64,000 nt of DNA from Bradyrhizobium tropiciagri (lineage in GTDB: Bacteria; Pseudomonadota; Alphaproteobacteria; Rhizobiales; Xanthobacteraceae). Below the pieces are notes generated by a model. That model was given only the letters and a program-made list of their open reading frames with translations. It did not search any database and was not told the DNA's origin. Below, piece after piece: positions 15,699 through 28,087 of this stretch. The stretch lies in assembly GCF_001189845.1 (NCBI RefSeq), contig NZ_LFLZ01000006.1, positions 160,973 to 224,972 of the forward strand. Reading direction: 5' to 3'. The position numbers and the translations under genes were made by a program. Within the stretch, counting starts at the first letter, position 1. Each line of letters starts with the position of its first letter.

Positions 15699-18600
15699 CG
15701 ATGCCAGCGCCCGATTATGCCGAGATCGGCATCACCAGCAATTTCTCCTTCCTGCGTGGCGGCTCCGATCCGCGCGCCTATGTGCATCAGGCGAGTGAAC
15801 TCGGAATCCCCGTGATCGGGATCGCCGATCACAACACGCTGGCCGGCGTGGTGCGCGCTTGGAAGGAACTCGACAGCGAGAAGGTCGCCCATCCGCCCAA
15901 GTTCCTGGTTGGCGCCCGCATCGTCTTCATCGACGGCACGCCTGATATCCTGGTCTATCCGCGCGACCGCGCCGCCTATGGCCGGCTGTGCCAGCTCCTG
16001 ACCCGCGGCAAGCGCGGTGCTGGCATCGTGAAAATTGAGAAAGGCGACTGCCGGCTCACTCTGGCCGATCTCACCGACTTCGCCGAAGGCCAGATGCTGG
16101 TGCTGGCGCTGCCGCATCGTTTCGAGGCGGCTGATGCGCTCGACGTGCTCTCGCAACTGAAGGCGAGCGCTGCCGACGGCGTCTGGCTCGCTGCAAGCCT
16201 GCTCTATCGCGGCGACGACAAGCGCCGTCTGGCGCGGCTGCATGGTCTTGCCACCGATGCCGGTGTACCGCTGCTCGCCACCAATGAGGTGCTCTATCAC
16301 CATCCTGCGCGCCGCCCGCTGCAGGACGTGCTGACCTGCATCCGCGAAAAGACCACGATCGAGGCCGTCGGCCGCAGGCTCGAGGCCAATGCCGAGCGGC
16401 ATCTCAAGCCCGCGCATGAGATGGTCAGGCTGTTTCGCGATCTGCCGGACGCGATCGCGGAAACCATGCGCTTTGCGAAACGCATCTCGTTCTCGCTTGA
16501 CCAGCTCAAATACCAGTATCCCGACGAGCCGGTACCGCCGGGCAAGACCGCGCAGCAGCATCTGGAGGATTTGACCTGGGCCGGCGTCGACAAATATTTC
16601 GGCGGCGTCGCCAACATCGACGACAAGCTTCGCACCACCCTGAACAAGGAACTCGCGCTGATCGCCGAGCTGAAATACGCGCATTACTTCCTCACCGTGC
16701 ATGACATCGTGCACTATGCGCGGAGCCAGAACATCCTGTGCCAGGGCCGCGGCTCGGCGGCGAATTCCGCGGTCTGCTACGTGCTCGGCGTCACCTCGGT
16801 CGATCCGACCAAGGTCGATCTGTTGTTCGAGCGCTTCATCTCCAAGGAGCGGCTGGAGCCGCCTGACATCGACGTCGATTTCGAGCATTCGCGGCGCGAG
16901 GAGGTGATGCAATATGTCTATCGCCGCTACGGCCGCCACCGCGCCGCGATCATCGCCACCATCATCCATTATCGTCCGCGCAGCGCGATCCGCGACGTCG
17001 GCAAGGCGCTCGGGCTGACCGAGGACGTCACCGCGGCGCTCGCCGACACAGTGTGGGGCAGCTGGGGCAAGGGCCTCAACGACATGCAGGTGCGGCAGGC
17101 CGGGCTCGATCCAAAGAATGCGATGATCAATCTTGCGGTCGAGCTCGCCACCGAGCTGATCGAGTTCCCGCGCCATCTCTCGCAGCATGTCGGTGGCTAT
17201 GTGCTGACCCAGGACCGGCTCGACACCTATGTGCCGATCGGCAACGCCGCGATGGACGACCGCACCTTCATCGAATGGGACAAGGACGACGTCGACGCAC
17301 TGCATATGATGAAGGTCGACGTGCTGGCGCTGGGCATGCTGACCTGCATCCGCAAATGCTTCGATCTGATCGCCGGCCACAAGGGCGAGCACTGGGAGCT
17401 CGCCAGCGTCCCGCCGGACGACAAGAAGGTCTACGACATGTTGTGCCGTGGGGAGTCACTCGGCGTGTTCCAGGTCGAGAGCCGGGCGCAAATGAACATG
17501 CTGCCGCGTTTGAAGCCGCGCACCTTCTACGATCTCGTCATCGAGGTCGCGATCGTGCGTCCCGGGCCGATCCAGGGTGACATGGTGCATCCTTATCTCA
17601 GGCGGCGGAACGGCCAGGAGAAGGTGAGCTATCCTTCACCCTCGCCGGATCATGGCGACAAGGATGAGCTCTACAACGTGCTGCACAAGACGCTCGGTGT
17701 GCCGCTGTTCCAGGAGCAGGCGATGCGGATCGCAATCGAGGCGGCCCATTTCACCTCCGAGGAGGCCAACGGCCTGCGCCGCTCGATGGCGACCTTCCGC
17801 AACCTCGGCACCATCGGCACCTATGAGGAGAAGCTGGTCGGCAACATGGTGGCGCGCGGCTACGATCCGGATTTTGCCCGCAACTGCTTCGACCAGATCA
17901 AGGGTTTTGGCAGTTACGGCTTCCCGGAAAGCCACGCCGCGAGTTTCGCCCAGCTCGTCTACATCTCCTCATGGCTGAAGCACTATCATCCCGATGCGTT
18001 CTGCTGCGGCCTGCTCAACTCGCAGCCGATGGGCTTCTACGCCCCGGCGCAAATCGTCGGCGACGCCCGCAAGAACGGCGTCACGGTGCGCGAGGTCGAT
18101 GTCTCCTTCAGCTTTGCGCAGAACACGCTGGAGGAGCAGGTCGGCGATCATTGCGCAGTGCGGCTCGGCTTCCGCCAGATCGACGGGTTTCATTGGCTGG
18201 ATGAGGACGAGGAGCGGTTGAAAGCTCTCCAATCGTCATTCTCCGATGCGCAATTGCGCATCGTAGATGCGCCGTCAGGCGCAGGCCCGGAATCCATTTC
18301 TCAACGCAACAGCGGCCCGATGGATTCCGGGCTCGCGCCAAGTGGCGCGCCTCGGAATGACGAGGGGAAAGACTGGGCCGACCGGATCGTCGCCGCGCGC
18401 AGCCGCCGGCCGTTCACCTCGCTGGAGGATTTCGCCCGCGATACCGCTCTGCCCAAGCGCGCGCTGATCCTGCTTGCCGACGCCGATGCGTTCCGCTCGC
18501 TCGGGCTCGACCGCCGCGAGGCGCTGTGGGCGGTGCGGCGGCTGCCCGACGATGTGCCGCTGCCGCTGTTCGAGGCCGCGACTGCGCGCGAGCAGCCGGA

Positions 18601-19183
18601 TGAGGGCGCAAAGCCGCTGCCGGAGATGCCGCGTCCCGAGCAGGTGGTCGCCGACTATCAGACCATCCGCCTGTCGCTGAAGGGCCACCCGATGGAATTC
18701 CTGCGCGAGATGTTCACCAAAGAGCGCGTCGTCGCCTGCCACACCATCAATCAAAGCAACGACCGCCGCCGCGTCCGTTGCGCTGGCGTCGTGCTGGTGC
18801 GGCAGCGGCCGGGCAGCGCCAAGGGCGTCGTGTTCATGACCTTGGAGGACGAGACCGGCATCGCCAACATCGTGGTGTGGCCGAAGGTGATGGAGCAGTA
18901 CCGCAAGGAAGTGATGGGCGCGCGCCTGATCCTGGTCGAGGGCTATATCCAGAGCAGCCCGGAGGGCGTGACGCATCTGGTGGCGCAGCGCATGACCGAC
19001 CGCTCCCACGATCTGATCGGCCTCGCCAATGAATCCCCTGTCAGCAAGCACCCGGTGCCGGCAGGCCCCGCGCTGATCGAGCCGCTCAACGACGACCGCC
19101 GCGATCACGGCGACAACTCGCCGCAAAGGATCCGCCACCCCCGCAACGTCCGCATCCTGCCGCCGTCGCGCGATTTCCATTAG
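15695..19183 (+). CDS. dnaE2: DnaE2, error-prone DNA polymerase III alpha subunit, with an in-frame repeat insertion
   Basis: This 1162-residue C-family polymerase has an N-terminal PHP domain (G-I-T-S-N-F-S-F-L-R-G-G and I-A-D-H-N-T-L-A-G), a palm with catalytic aspartates in P-P-D-I-D-V-D-F (about residues 389-396) and K-V-D-V-L-A-L-G-M-L (about 540), helix-hairpin-helix motifs, and an OB fold (R-C-A-G-V-V-L-V-R-Q-R-P-G-S-A-K-G-V). Residues about 847-889 come from a palindromic repeat, between F-H-W-L-D-E-D-E-E-R-L-K-A-L and D-W-A-D-R-I-V-A-A-R. The protein is therefore about 40-50 residues longer than expected. It carries out SOS-induced translesion synthesis with ImuA/ImuB. Its start overlaps the imuB stop. 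Confidence 0.93.
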   Translation: MTMPAPDYAEIGITSNFSFLRGGSDPRAYVHQASELGIPVIGIADHNTLAGVVRAWKELDSEKVAHPPKFLVGARIVFIDGTPDILVYPRDRAAYGRLCQLLTRGKRGAGIVKIEKGDCRLTLADLTDFAEGQMLVLALPHRFEAADALDVLSQLKASAADGVWLAASLLYRGDDKRRLARLHGLATDAGVPLLATNEVLYHHPARRPLQDVLTCIREKTTIEAVGRRLEANAERHLKPAHEMVRLFRDLPDAIAETMRFAKRISFSLDQLKYQYPDEPVPPGKTAQQHLEDLTWAGVDKYFGGVANIDDKLRTTLNKELALIAELKYAHYFLTVHDIVHYARSQNILCQGRGSAANSAVCYVLGVTSVDPTKVDLLFERFISKERLEPPDIDVDFEHSRREEVMQYVYRRYGRHRAAIIATIIHYRPRSAIRDVGKALGLTEDVTAALADTVWGSWGKGLNDMQVRQAGLDPKNAMINLAVELATELIEFPRHLSQHVGGYVLTQDRLDTYVPIGNAAMDDRTFIEWDKDDVDALHMMKVDVLALGMLTCIRKCFDLIAGHKGEHWELASVPPDDKKVYDMLCRGESLGVFQVESRAQMNMLPRLKPRTFYDLVIEVAIVRPGPIQGDMVHPYLRRRNGQEKVSYPSPSPDHGDKDELYNVLHKTLGVPLFQEQAMRIAIEAAHFTSEEANGLRRSMATFRNLGTIGTYEEKLVGNMVARGYDPDFARNCFDQIKGFGSYGFPESHAASFAQLVYISSWLKHYHPDAFCCGLLNSQPMGFYAPAQIVGDARKNGVTVREVDVSFSFAQNTLEEQVGDHCAVRLGFRQIDGFHWLDEDEERLKALQSSFSDAQLRIVDAPSGAGPESISQRNSGPMDSGLAPSGAPRNDEGKDWADRIVAARSRRPFTSLEDFARDTALPKRALILLADADAFRSLGLDRREALWAVRRLPDDVPLPLFEAATAREQPDEGAKPLPEMPRPEQVVADYQTIRLSLKGHPMEFLREMFTKERVVACHTINQSNDRRRVRCAGVVLVRQRPGSAKGVVFMTLEDETGIANIVVWPKVMEQYRKEVMGARLILVEGYIQSSPEGVTHLVAQRMTDRSHDLIGLANESPVSKHPVPAGPALIEPLNDDRRDHGDNSPQRIRHPRNVRILPPSRDFH
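18234..18362. repeat. Palindromic repeat, family E, inserted in frame in dnaE2
   Basis: This 129-bp element (43 codons exactly) runs from cgtcatt to aatgacg. It holds nested hairpins: gatgcgcaattgcgcatc (18247-18264), gcgccgtcaggcgc, the pair ggaatccat...atggattcc, and gcgccaagtggcgc. This layout is typical of intergenic repeats in Bradyrhizobium. It has no stop codon in the dnaE2 frame. Confidence 0.88.
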
Positions 19184-19228
19184 CCTTGCGCGATGGCGGT
19201 AGTTGTTGAGCAGCAGCCAATGCCCAAC

Positions 19229-19372
19229 GTAGTCCTGGCCTGGTGCGCAATTGCGCACGGGAGCCAGGACCCATAACCACCGCAGTCGATTGTGAAAGGG
19301 ATCGTGGCCCACGGCCATCGCGCAGCAACGCGCTTTTTGGGGTTATGGGTCCTGGCTTTCGCCAGGACGACG
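19229..19372. repeat. Palindromic repeat, family C, between dnaE2 and the GlcG-like gene
   Basis: Left part: cctggcctggtgcgcaattg with ccaggacccataacc. Right part: ggttatgggtcctggctttcgccaggacgacg. A copy lies at 43473-43591. It occupies most of the 403-bp gap between genes; no coding frame in the gap looks real. Confidence 0.75.
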
Positions 19373-19586
19373 TCGAATATGCCCTCAACAATTGCGCCGG
19401 TTCGAGATCGCATGTAGCGCCGATCGCTACACCCCGCCGTCCTCACGCGATTTTCATCGCAGCGGAACGCATGCCGCGCTGCACATCGATCGCTGTGGCC
19501 TTGTACGCCACGGGCCAGTTGCTATCGTCCCGGCCGCCCGGGCGATCGATCCGGGGCCTGCAACGACAAACATTCGGGAGCACTCC

Positions 19587-20123
19587 ATGCGTTATCTCAC
19601 TGCGCTCATCGGCGCGGCCTGCATCGCGTTCGTCTCGGCCACCGGCGCATTTGCCCAGGTGCCTTCCAATCCCGACAATCCCAACGACGTCGTCCCCGAC
19701 GCGCTCGCGCCGCCGCCCTATGGCGAGCCGATCAACCTCGAAACCGCCAAGAAGGTCGCGGCTGCGGCGGTCGCCGAGACCCAGAAGCGAAACTGGAATG
19801 CGTTCTGCATCGCGATCGTCAATCCGGCCGGCGAGCTCGTCTATTTCGAGAAACAGGACAATTGCCAATACGCCTCGATCGGCGTCTCGCAGCACAAGGC
19901 GCGCACCACGACGCGCTATCGCCGACCGACGCTGACGTTCGAGAACCTGATCGGCAAGGGCGCATACTTCACCTATCTCACAACCCTCGACGACGTGATC
20001 GCCTCGCGCGGCGGCAACCTCCTGATCGTCGACGGCAAGATCGTCGGCGCCATCGGTGTCAGCGGCGGTTCGGGCTCGCAGGACAATGTGATCTCGGTCG
20101 CCGGGCAAGCTGCGCTGAAGTAG
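19587..20123 (+). CDS. Exported GlcG/HbpS family (DUF336) protein
   Basis: This 178-residue protein has a signal peptide (M-R-Y-L-T-A-L-I-G-A-A-C-I-A-F-V...A-F-A, about residues 1-23). Its mature domain is of the heme-binding HbpS/GlcG type: L-E-T-A-K-K-V-A-A-A-A-V-A-E-T-Q-K-R, then I-A-I-V-N-P-A-G-E-L-V-Y-F-E-K, and the closing G-A-I-G-V-S-G-G-S-G-S-Q-D. The family binds heme or small ligands, or appears as an accessory to glycolate and other dehydrogenases; here the role is unknown. CGGGAG precedes ATG 19587. A periplasmic location is inferred from the signal peptide. Confidence 0.85.
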   Translation: MRYLTALIGAACIAFVSATGAFAQVPSNPDNPNDVVPDALAPPPYGEPINLETAKKVAAAAVAETQKRNWNAFCIAIVNPAGELVYFEKQDNCQYASIGVSQHKARTTTRYRRPTLTFENLIGKGAYFTYLTTLDDVIASRGGNLLIVDGKIVGAIGVSGGSGSQDNVISVAGQAALK

Positions 20124-20164
20124 GGGCGTGACGTGATGCTGTCTGCCGGAGCGTCGTTCCGGCA

Positions 20165-20446
20165 GACGTCATCGCGAGAACGCGAAGCTGTATCCCCATC
20201 CTCAGCTGTCATCGCCCGGCTCGCCGCCTCCGCTAAAGCTTCGGCGCGCCAGGGACCTGTAGCCTCGTCGAAGCCTTGGCGTAGACAGGGACCGGGCGAT
20301 CCAGTACGCCGAGGCCTCTCGGCTCAAGCACTGCTGTCTCTGGAATACTGGATCACCGCTTTCGCGGATGATGACGCCGGTTGTTGACGCCATCCTCGCC
20401 GTCATCCCTGCCTAGTGCGCAACTGCGCTCCAGGCAGGGACGACAG
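20165..20446. repeat. Composite palindromic repeat region, family F
   Basis: The stretch holds tgtcatcgcccggctcgccg, a pair gatccagtac / gtactggatc-like (ccagtac, atactggatc), then gtcatccctgcctagtgcgc with tccaggcagggacgac. It fills the gap between two convergent genes. It reads as two or more palindromic elements next to each other, without a gene. Confidence 0.6.
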
Positions 20447-20465
20447 CGGAGCGAGCTCGAACAAA

Positions 20466-20753
20466 CTACTCCACCGCAGCCCCCACCGGCGGGCCGCCCG
20501 GTGGGCGGTGCAGAAAGGTGATCGATGCATAGGCGCCGACCCACGAGCCGGCTGCCGCGAAGGCGACATAGAGCCAGTTCTCGGTGTAGCTGATCACCGC
20601 ATAGGAGGAGAGCACATACCAGACGCTGCTCCAGGTCGCCGCCGGCACGCGCTTGCGCGCGACGACCGCCGAGGTGAACATGACGTAGACCGCGTCGGTC
20701 GCCGCGGTCGCGAGGAAGACGCCGCCGGCGGTGATGGGATCGATGGCAGCCAT
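20466..20753 (-). CDS. Small membrane protein, hypothetical
   Basis: This 95-residue protein has about three hydrophobic segments (residues about 8-28, 38-55, 62-82). ATG 20753 has AGGAG 8 bases upstream; the longer open frame runs through the repeat at 20782-20882 and is rejected. It is divergent from the CoA-transferase gene. I do not recognise a family; a small inner-membrane protein is all that can be said. Confidence 0.7.
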   Translation of the reverse strand: MAAIDPITAGGVFLATAATDAVYVMFTSAVVARKRVPAATWSSVWYVLSSYAVISYTENWLYVAFAAAGSWVGAYASITFLHRPPGGPPVGAAVE

Positions 20754-20781
20754 TGCAACTCCTGTTCGGGTCGGCCAGAAG

Positions 20782-20882
20782 GCATGATCCGGAAAAGTGT
20801 GAAGCGGTTTTCCGAAAAGGTCATGCCCAAACAAGGCATGATCCGGAAAAGTGTGAAAACGGCTTTCCGAAAAGATCATGCC
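20782..20882. repeat. Two tandem copies of palindromic repeat family D
   Basis: Each copy (20782-20827 and 20836-20882) begins gcatgatccggaaaagtgtg and ends in a gatcatgcc-like arm, forming a hairpin. Single copies lie at 23768-23813 and 31611-31655, and a partial one near 41738-41772. The pair occupies the divergent promoter region between the small membrane protein and the CoA-transferase. Confidence 0.85.
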
Positions 20883-20958
20883 AAAATAGGGGTTTGGATC
20901 GGGCATTGCCTTTTTGTCATCATGCTGGGGCATAGATTAATCGCAAAGAGGAATGCGC

Positions 20959-22365
20959 ATGCAGGACATCCGTGAAATCCTTGCCGATGTCTGGACCGGC
21001 GCCGGTGGCGCGCCGTCCGCGCTTGATGCGGTCAGGCTGACCGGCAGCGAGCCGCAGCTGCCGTCGTCGTTTCGTGTCGCAGCCGCCGCACAGGCGCCGA
21101 TCGCCGCGGCCGGCCTTGCCGCAGCCGAGATCTGGAAAGCCCGCAGCGGCGAGACGCAGGACGTCGCGGTCGACATCCGCCATGCCGTCGTGGAATGCCG
21201 CAGCGAGCGCTATCTGCGGGTCGACGACAAGCCGCCGCCACCGGCCTGGGACAAGATCGCCGGCGTCTATCGTGTCCGCGACGGCCGCTTCGTCCGCCTC
21301 CACACCAATTTCCCACATCACCGCGACGCCGTCTGCAAGGTGCTCGGCTGCAACGCCGAGCGTGACGACGTGCAGGCCGCGCTGTTGCAGTGGGACGGCG
21401 AGGCATTCGAGACCGCGGCCTATGCGGCCGGCGGCGTCGTCGCCTTGATGCGCTCATATGACGAATGGTCGGCGACGCCGCACGCCCGGGACCTGGCGAA
21501 GCTGCCGCTGATCTCAATCGAGAAGATCGGCGAGGCCGCGCCGAAGCCGTGGCCCGCCGGGAAGCGGCCGCTGGCCGGCATCCGTGTGCTCGATCTGTCG
21601 CGCGTGATTGCAGGTCCCGTCGCCGGCCGCACGCTCGCCGCGCACGGGGCCGATGTGCTCTTGATCTCCGGTCCCGATCTGCCGGCGATTCCCTGGCTCA
21701 CCATCGACACCGGCCGCGGCAAGCTGACGGCGTTCCTCGAGCTGCGCAGCGAGGAGGGGCGGGGCATGATGCGCGATCTCGTGGCGCAGGCTGATATTCT
21801 CTCGCAGGGCTATCGCCCGCAGGCGATTGCGCGGCTCGGCTTCTCGCCGGAGGAGGTGGCCCGCATCAATCCCGGGATCGTCCATGTGACGCTGTCGGCC
21901 TATGGCCATGCCGGTCCGTGGGCGGAGCGGCGCGGTTTCGATTCGCTGGTTCAGACCACGACCGGCTTCAATCATGCCGAGGGGCAGGCGGCCGGCGTCG
22001 ATGGACCGAAGGAATTGCCGGCCCAGATGCTCGACCACGCCACCGGATATTTCATGGCGTTCGGCGCCATGATGGCCAAGGCCCGTCAGGCGCGCGAGGG
22101 CGGCAGCTGGCACGTCCGGGTGTCGCTGGCACAAACCGGGCGCTGGCTGTGGAATCTCGGCCGCCTCGAGGGGGGCCTTGCGACCGAGGACCTCAAGGCG
22201 GAAGCGGTGCTGCCCTTCATCGAGCGGTTGTCGTCCGGTTTTGGCACGCTGAGCTCGGTCCGGCACGCCGCAGTCCTGTCGAGGACCCCGGCCCATTGGT
22301 CCCGTCCGGCCATGCCGCTCGGCAGCCATCCCCCGGAGTTTCCTGCCCCGGAGTTTCCCGGATGA
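20959..22365 (+). CDS. Class III CoA-transferase (CaiB/BaiF family)
   Basis: This 468-residue protein is longer than the usual 400. The C-terminal two thirds carry the family pattern L-D-L-S-R-V-I-A-G-P-V-A-G-R-T-L-A-A-H-G-A-D-V, then Q-G-Y-R-P-Q-A-I-A-R-L-G-F, V-T-L-S-A-Y-G-H-A-G-P-W-A-E-R-R-G-F-D-S-L-V-Q and H-A-T-G-Y-F-M-A-F-G-A. The extra N-terminal 190 residues look like a degenerate second domain. It moves CoA between organic acids; the substrate is unknown. ATG 20959 is preferred over 20953 because AGAGG at 20947-20951 is then well spaced. Confidence 0.85.
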   Translation: MQDIREILADVWTGAGGAPSALDAVRLTGSEPQLPSSFRVAAAAQAPIAAAGLAAAEIWKARSGETQDVAVDIRHAVVECRSERYLRVDDKPPPPAWDKIAGVYRVRDGRFVRLHTNFPHHRDAVCKVLGCNAERDDVQAALLQWDGEAFETAAYAAGGVVALMRSYDEWSATPHARDLAKLPLISIEKIGEAAPKPWPAGKRPLAGIRVLDLSRVIAGPVAGRTLAAHGADVLLISGPDLPAIPWLTIDTGRGKLTAFLELRSEEGRGMMRDLVAQADILSQGYRPQAIARLGFSPEEVARINPGIVHVTLSAYGHAGPWAERRGFDSLVQTTTGFNHAEGQAAGVDGPKELPAQMLDHATGYFMAFGAMMAKARQAREGGSWHVRVSLAQTGRWLWNLGRLEGGLATEDLKAEAVLPFIERLSSGFGTLSSVRHAAVLSRTPAHWSRPAMPLGSHPPEFPAPEFPG

Positions 22366-22516
22366 GACATTCAGCCACCGTTCAGGGTATCCGAACTTTA
22401 ACGACCCGCACCGCCGAAGTGCGATTTTTAGGTTGTTTGCAACGCCAATTCGGCACTATTAGCGCACCGCTGGGGCCGTCCCGCCGGAAGCTGCAACGAT
22501 CGACCCTGCGGACCGC

Positions 22517-23764
22517 ATGCTGAAAGAGTTTACCAAGAGAATGCAGAGCTTTAGCCGCCCACGCCTGGTCGTGGCCGCGGCGGTGCTGGTGGTCGCCTGC
22601 GCGGGCGCCTATGGCTACACCCGCTTCGGCTCGGAAAAGCAGGCGCCGTCGGAAGTCTCCAGCCAGTCCCGCAAGGGGGGCACGCGCTATACGCCGTCGG
22701 CCGCCGAGTGGGCCAGCCTGACCTTCCAGGCCGTGGCCGAGCACACCTTCCGCTCCGAGCTGGTGACCGAGGGCAAGATCGGGATCGATGAGGACCGTTC
22801 CACCCCGGTCTACTCGCCCTATACCGGACGGGTGACCCGCCTCCTGGTGCGGCCGGGCGATACCGTCGTGAAGGGGCAGCCGCTGTTCGTGATCGAGGCG
22901 GCCGACACCGTGCAGGCGCAGAACGACTATGTCGCCGCGATGACCGGTCTCAACAAGGCCCAGTCGGCGCTCGACCTGGCGCAGATCCAGGAAAAGCGCG
23001 CCAAGGATCTGTCCGAGGGCAAGGCGATCCCGTTGAAGGATTACCAGACTGCGCAGGCCGCGCTGGTGCAGGCGCAGAACGATGCGCGCTCGGCGCAGAC
23101 GCTGCTGGAAGCCGCGCAGAACAAGCTGCACATCCTCGGCTTCGGCGACGAAGCCATCACGACCTTGCAGCAGAAGGGCCGCCTCAATCCGGAGACGACG
23201 GTGTTCGCACCGATCGGCGGCACCGTGGTCCAGCGCAAGGCCGGCCCCGGCCAGTATGTCTCGACCGGCGCCAGTGACCCAGTCTACGTGATCGGCGATC
23301 TCTCGACGGTCTGGCTGATCGCCTTTGTCCGCGAATCCGATGCCGACAATGTCGCGATCGGGCAGGACCTCAGCTTCAGCGTGATGGCGCTGCCCGGCAA
23401 GGTGCTGAACGCCCGGGTCAACTACGTCGCCGCCGCGATCGACGCGGCCTCGCGCCGGCTGCTGGTCCGCGCCACCATCGACAATGCCGACATGCGGCTG
23501 AAGCCCGAGATGTTCGCCAATGTGACGCTGTATTCGAAAGGCGATCACCCGGCGGTCGGCGTGCCGAAGCAGGCGCTGATCTACGAGGGCGATCAGGTTC
23601 GCGTCTGGGTCGCGAGGGCCGATGACAAGACCATCGAGCTGCGCCAGATCAAGCCCGGCCTCATCAATGGCGACCTCGTCGAGGTGGCCGGCAATCTCAA
23701 GCCGGGCGAGCAGATCGTGACGAAGGGAAGCCTCTTCATCGACCGCGCCGCATCTGGCACTTGA
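22517..23764 (+). CDS. Periplasmic adaptor (membrane fusion protein) of an RND efflux pump, CzcB/CusB-like
   Basis: This 415-residue protein has an N-terminal membrane anchor (about residues 15-35), a lipoyl-like half with V-Y-S-P-Y-T-G-R-V-T-R-L-L-V-R-P-G-D, a coiled-coil hairpin (about 130-205, rich in A, Q and K), the matching half F-A-P-I-G-G-T-V-V-Q-R-K-A-G-P-G-Q-Y, and beta-barrel and membrane-proximal domains. It links the inner-membrane pump encoded next to an outer-membrane channel. The next gene is a CzcA-type pump, 89 bp downstream across a family D repeat. Metal efflux is inferred from the pump. Confidence 0.87.
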   Translation: MLKEFTKRMQSFSRPRLVVAAAVLVVACAGAYGYTRFGSEKQAPSEVSSQSRKGGTRYTPSAAEWASLTFQAVAEHTFRSELVTEGKIGIDEDRSTPVYSPYTGRVTRLLVRPGDTVVKGQPLFVIEAADTVQAQNDYVAAMTGLNKAQSALDLAQIQEKRAKDLSEGKAIPLKDYQTAQAALVQAQNDARSAQTLLEAAQNKLHILGFGDEAITTLQQKGRLNPETTVFAPIGGTVVQRKAGPGQYVSTGASDPVYVIGDLSTVWLIAFVRESDADNVAIGQDLSFSVMALPGKVLNARVNYVAAAIDAASRRLLVRATIDNADMRLKPEMFANVTLYSKGDHPAVGVPKQALIYEGDQVRVWVARADDKTIELRQIKPGLINGDLVEVAGNLKPGEQIVTKGSLFIDRAASGT

Positions 23765-23767
23765 GAC

Positions 23768-23813
23768 GCATGATCCGGAAAAAGGGGAAACCGGCTTTCC
23801 GGATCGACCATGC
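23768..23813. repeat. Palindromic repeat family D, single copy within the efflux operon
   Basis: gcatgatccggaaaaagggg pairs with ccggctttccggatcgaccatgc. The hairpin lies in the 89-bp gap between adaptor and pump genes, where it could affect mRNA stability or the ratio of the two products. Confidence 0.75.
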
Positions 23814-23853
23814 TCAACAAGACAAATCCTCACCGTTGAAAGTGCCGATCTGA

Positions 23854-26980
<3,127 letters not shown>

Positions 26981-26988
<8 letters not shown>

Positions 26989-27949
26989 AGCCGTAGAGCC
27001 GTGCAGGGTTGTCGACCAGGATGGTCTTGCGCACCGCGGCGTCCGGCGCCCAGACCGGGAGCTGGTTGAGGAGGCGGCCGTCGTCGATCTGGTACAGCGG
27101 CGTCACCTCGGTGACCTTCTTGCCCGTCGGCGTCACCGAATCCGGGTGCGGCCAGTCGGTGCCCCAGACGATGCGCTCGGCATTGGCCGCGATCAGCGCC
27201 TGGGCCAGCGGCGTGGCATCGGCATAGTCGGGCGCAAGCTTGGAGGCGCGGTAGGCACCGGAGATCTTGACATAGGCCTTGCCGGATTTGACCAGCGCCA
27301 GCAGGTCGTCAAAGCCCGGCTGGCCGGTGCCGAGCGCAGCCTCGGCGCCGCCGAAATGGTCGAACACGACCGGCACCGGCGCTGCCGCGACCAGATCCTT
27401 GATCGCGGAGATCATCGCGAGGCTGGTGAACAGCTGGACATGCCAGCCGCGCGCCTTCATCCGCTCGATCGCGGCCGAAAAGCGCTGCCGGCCGACATTG
27501 GGATCGTTGACGCCGCCGGTCGCAAGGTTGAGGCGGATGCCGCGGAAGCCGGCCTTCTGCATCGCGTCGAGATCGCTCTCGCTGGTCTTGTCGTCGATCA
27601 CGGCGACGCCGCGTGCCGTCGGACCGCGCGCCGTCATGCCGAACAGGGTCGACGAATTGTCGGGGCCGTAGACGCTCGGCGTCACAATCACCACGCGCTC
27701 GACATGCAGCGCCTTGTGCAGCGCGCTCATCTCCTCCGGCGAGGCCGGTTCAGGCGTGTAGACGCGGCCGGCAAAGAACGGGAATTTCTCGGGGTCGCCA
27801 TGGATGTGGGTGTGGCAGTCGCATGCACCGGCAGGCACGTCGAAGTTCACCGGGGTCGATGGTTGTGCGGCCTTGGAAAATGCGTTGCTGCTGGTCATGG
27901 TCACTCCCGCTGCGATGGAAGCCAGCATCATACTGCGTCGCGTCAGCAT
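26981..27949 (-). CDS. Tat-exported amidohydrolase family 2 protein (dicarboxylate hydrolase-like)
   Basis: This 322-residue protein starts with a twin-arginine signal (L-T-R-R-S-M-M-L-A-S). The mature protein is a metal-dependent TIM barrel: C-D-C-H-T-H-I-H-G-D at the first strand, F-D-H-F-G-G in the middle, and G-T-D-W-P-H-P near the end, the pattern of 2-pyrone-4,6-dicarboxylate hydrolase relatives. It probably opens a lactone ring or removes CO2 from a small organic acid in the periplasm; the substrate is unknown. GGGAG precedes ATG 27949. Confidence 0.82.
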
Positions 27950-28087
27950 TGGACGTCTCCCTGCGTGCTCGGCTGTTATGCGCGGAGTCCGCGCACCGGC
28001 ATTGTTGATGGCCGGCGGGAGCGGAGGTTATCGGCGGAGAGAGTGGGCGGAAAGGGCCGGTTCGCGCTGCGACCGGTTCCACGAGGC

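Noticed and set aside
15623..17392. 589-codon open frame opposite dnaE2
   Set aside because: Antisense shadow of a strongly coding gene; residue composition (His, Arg, Asp-rich) is typical of such shadows.
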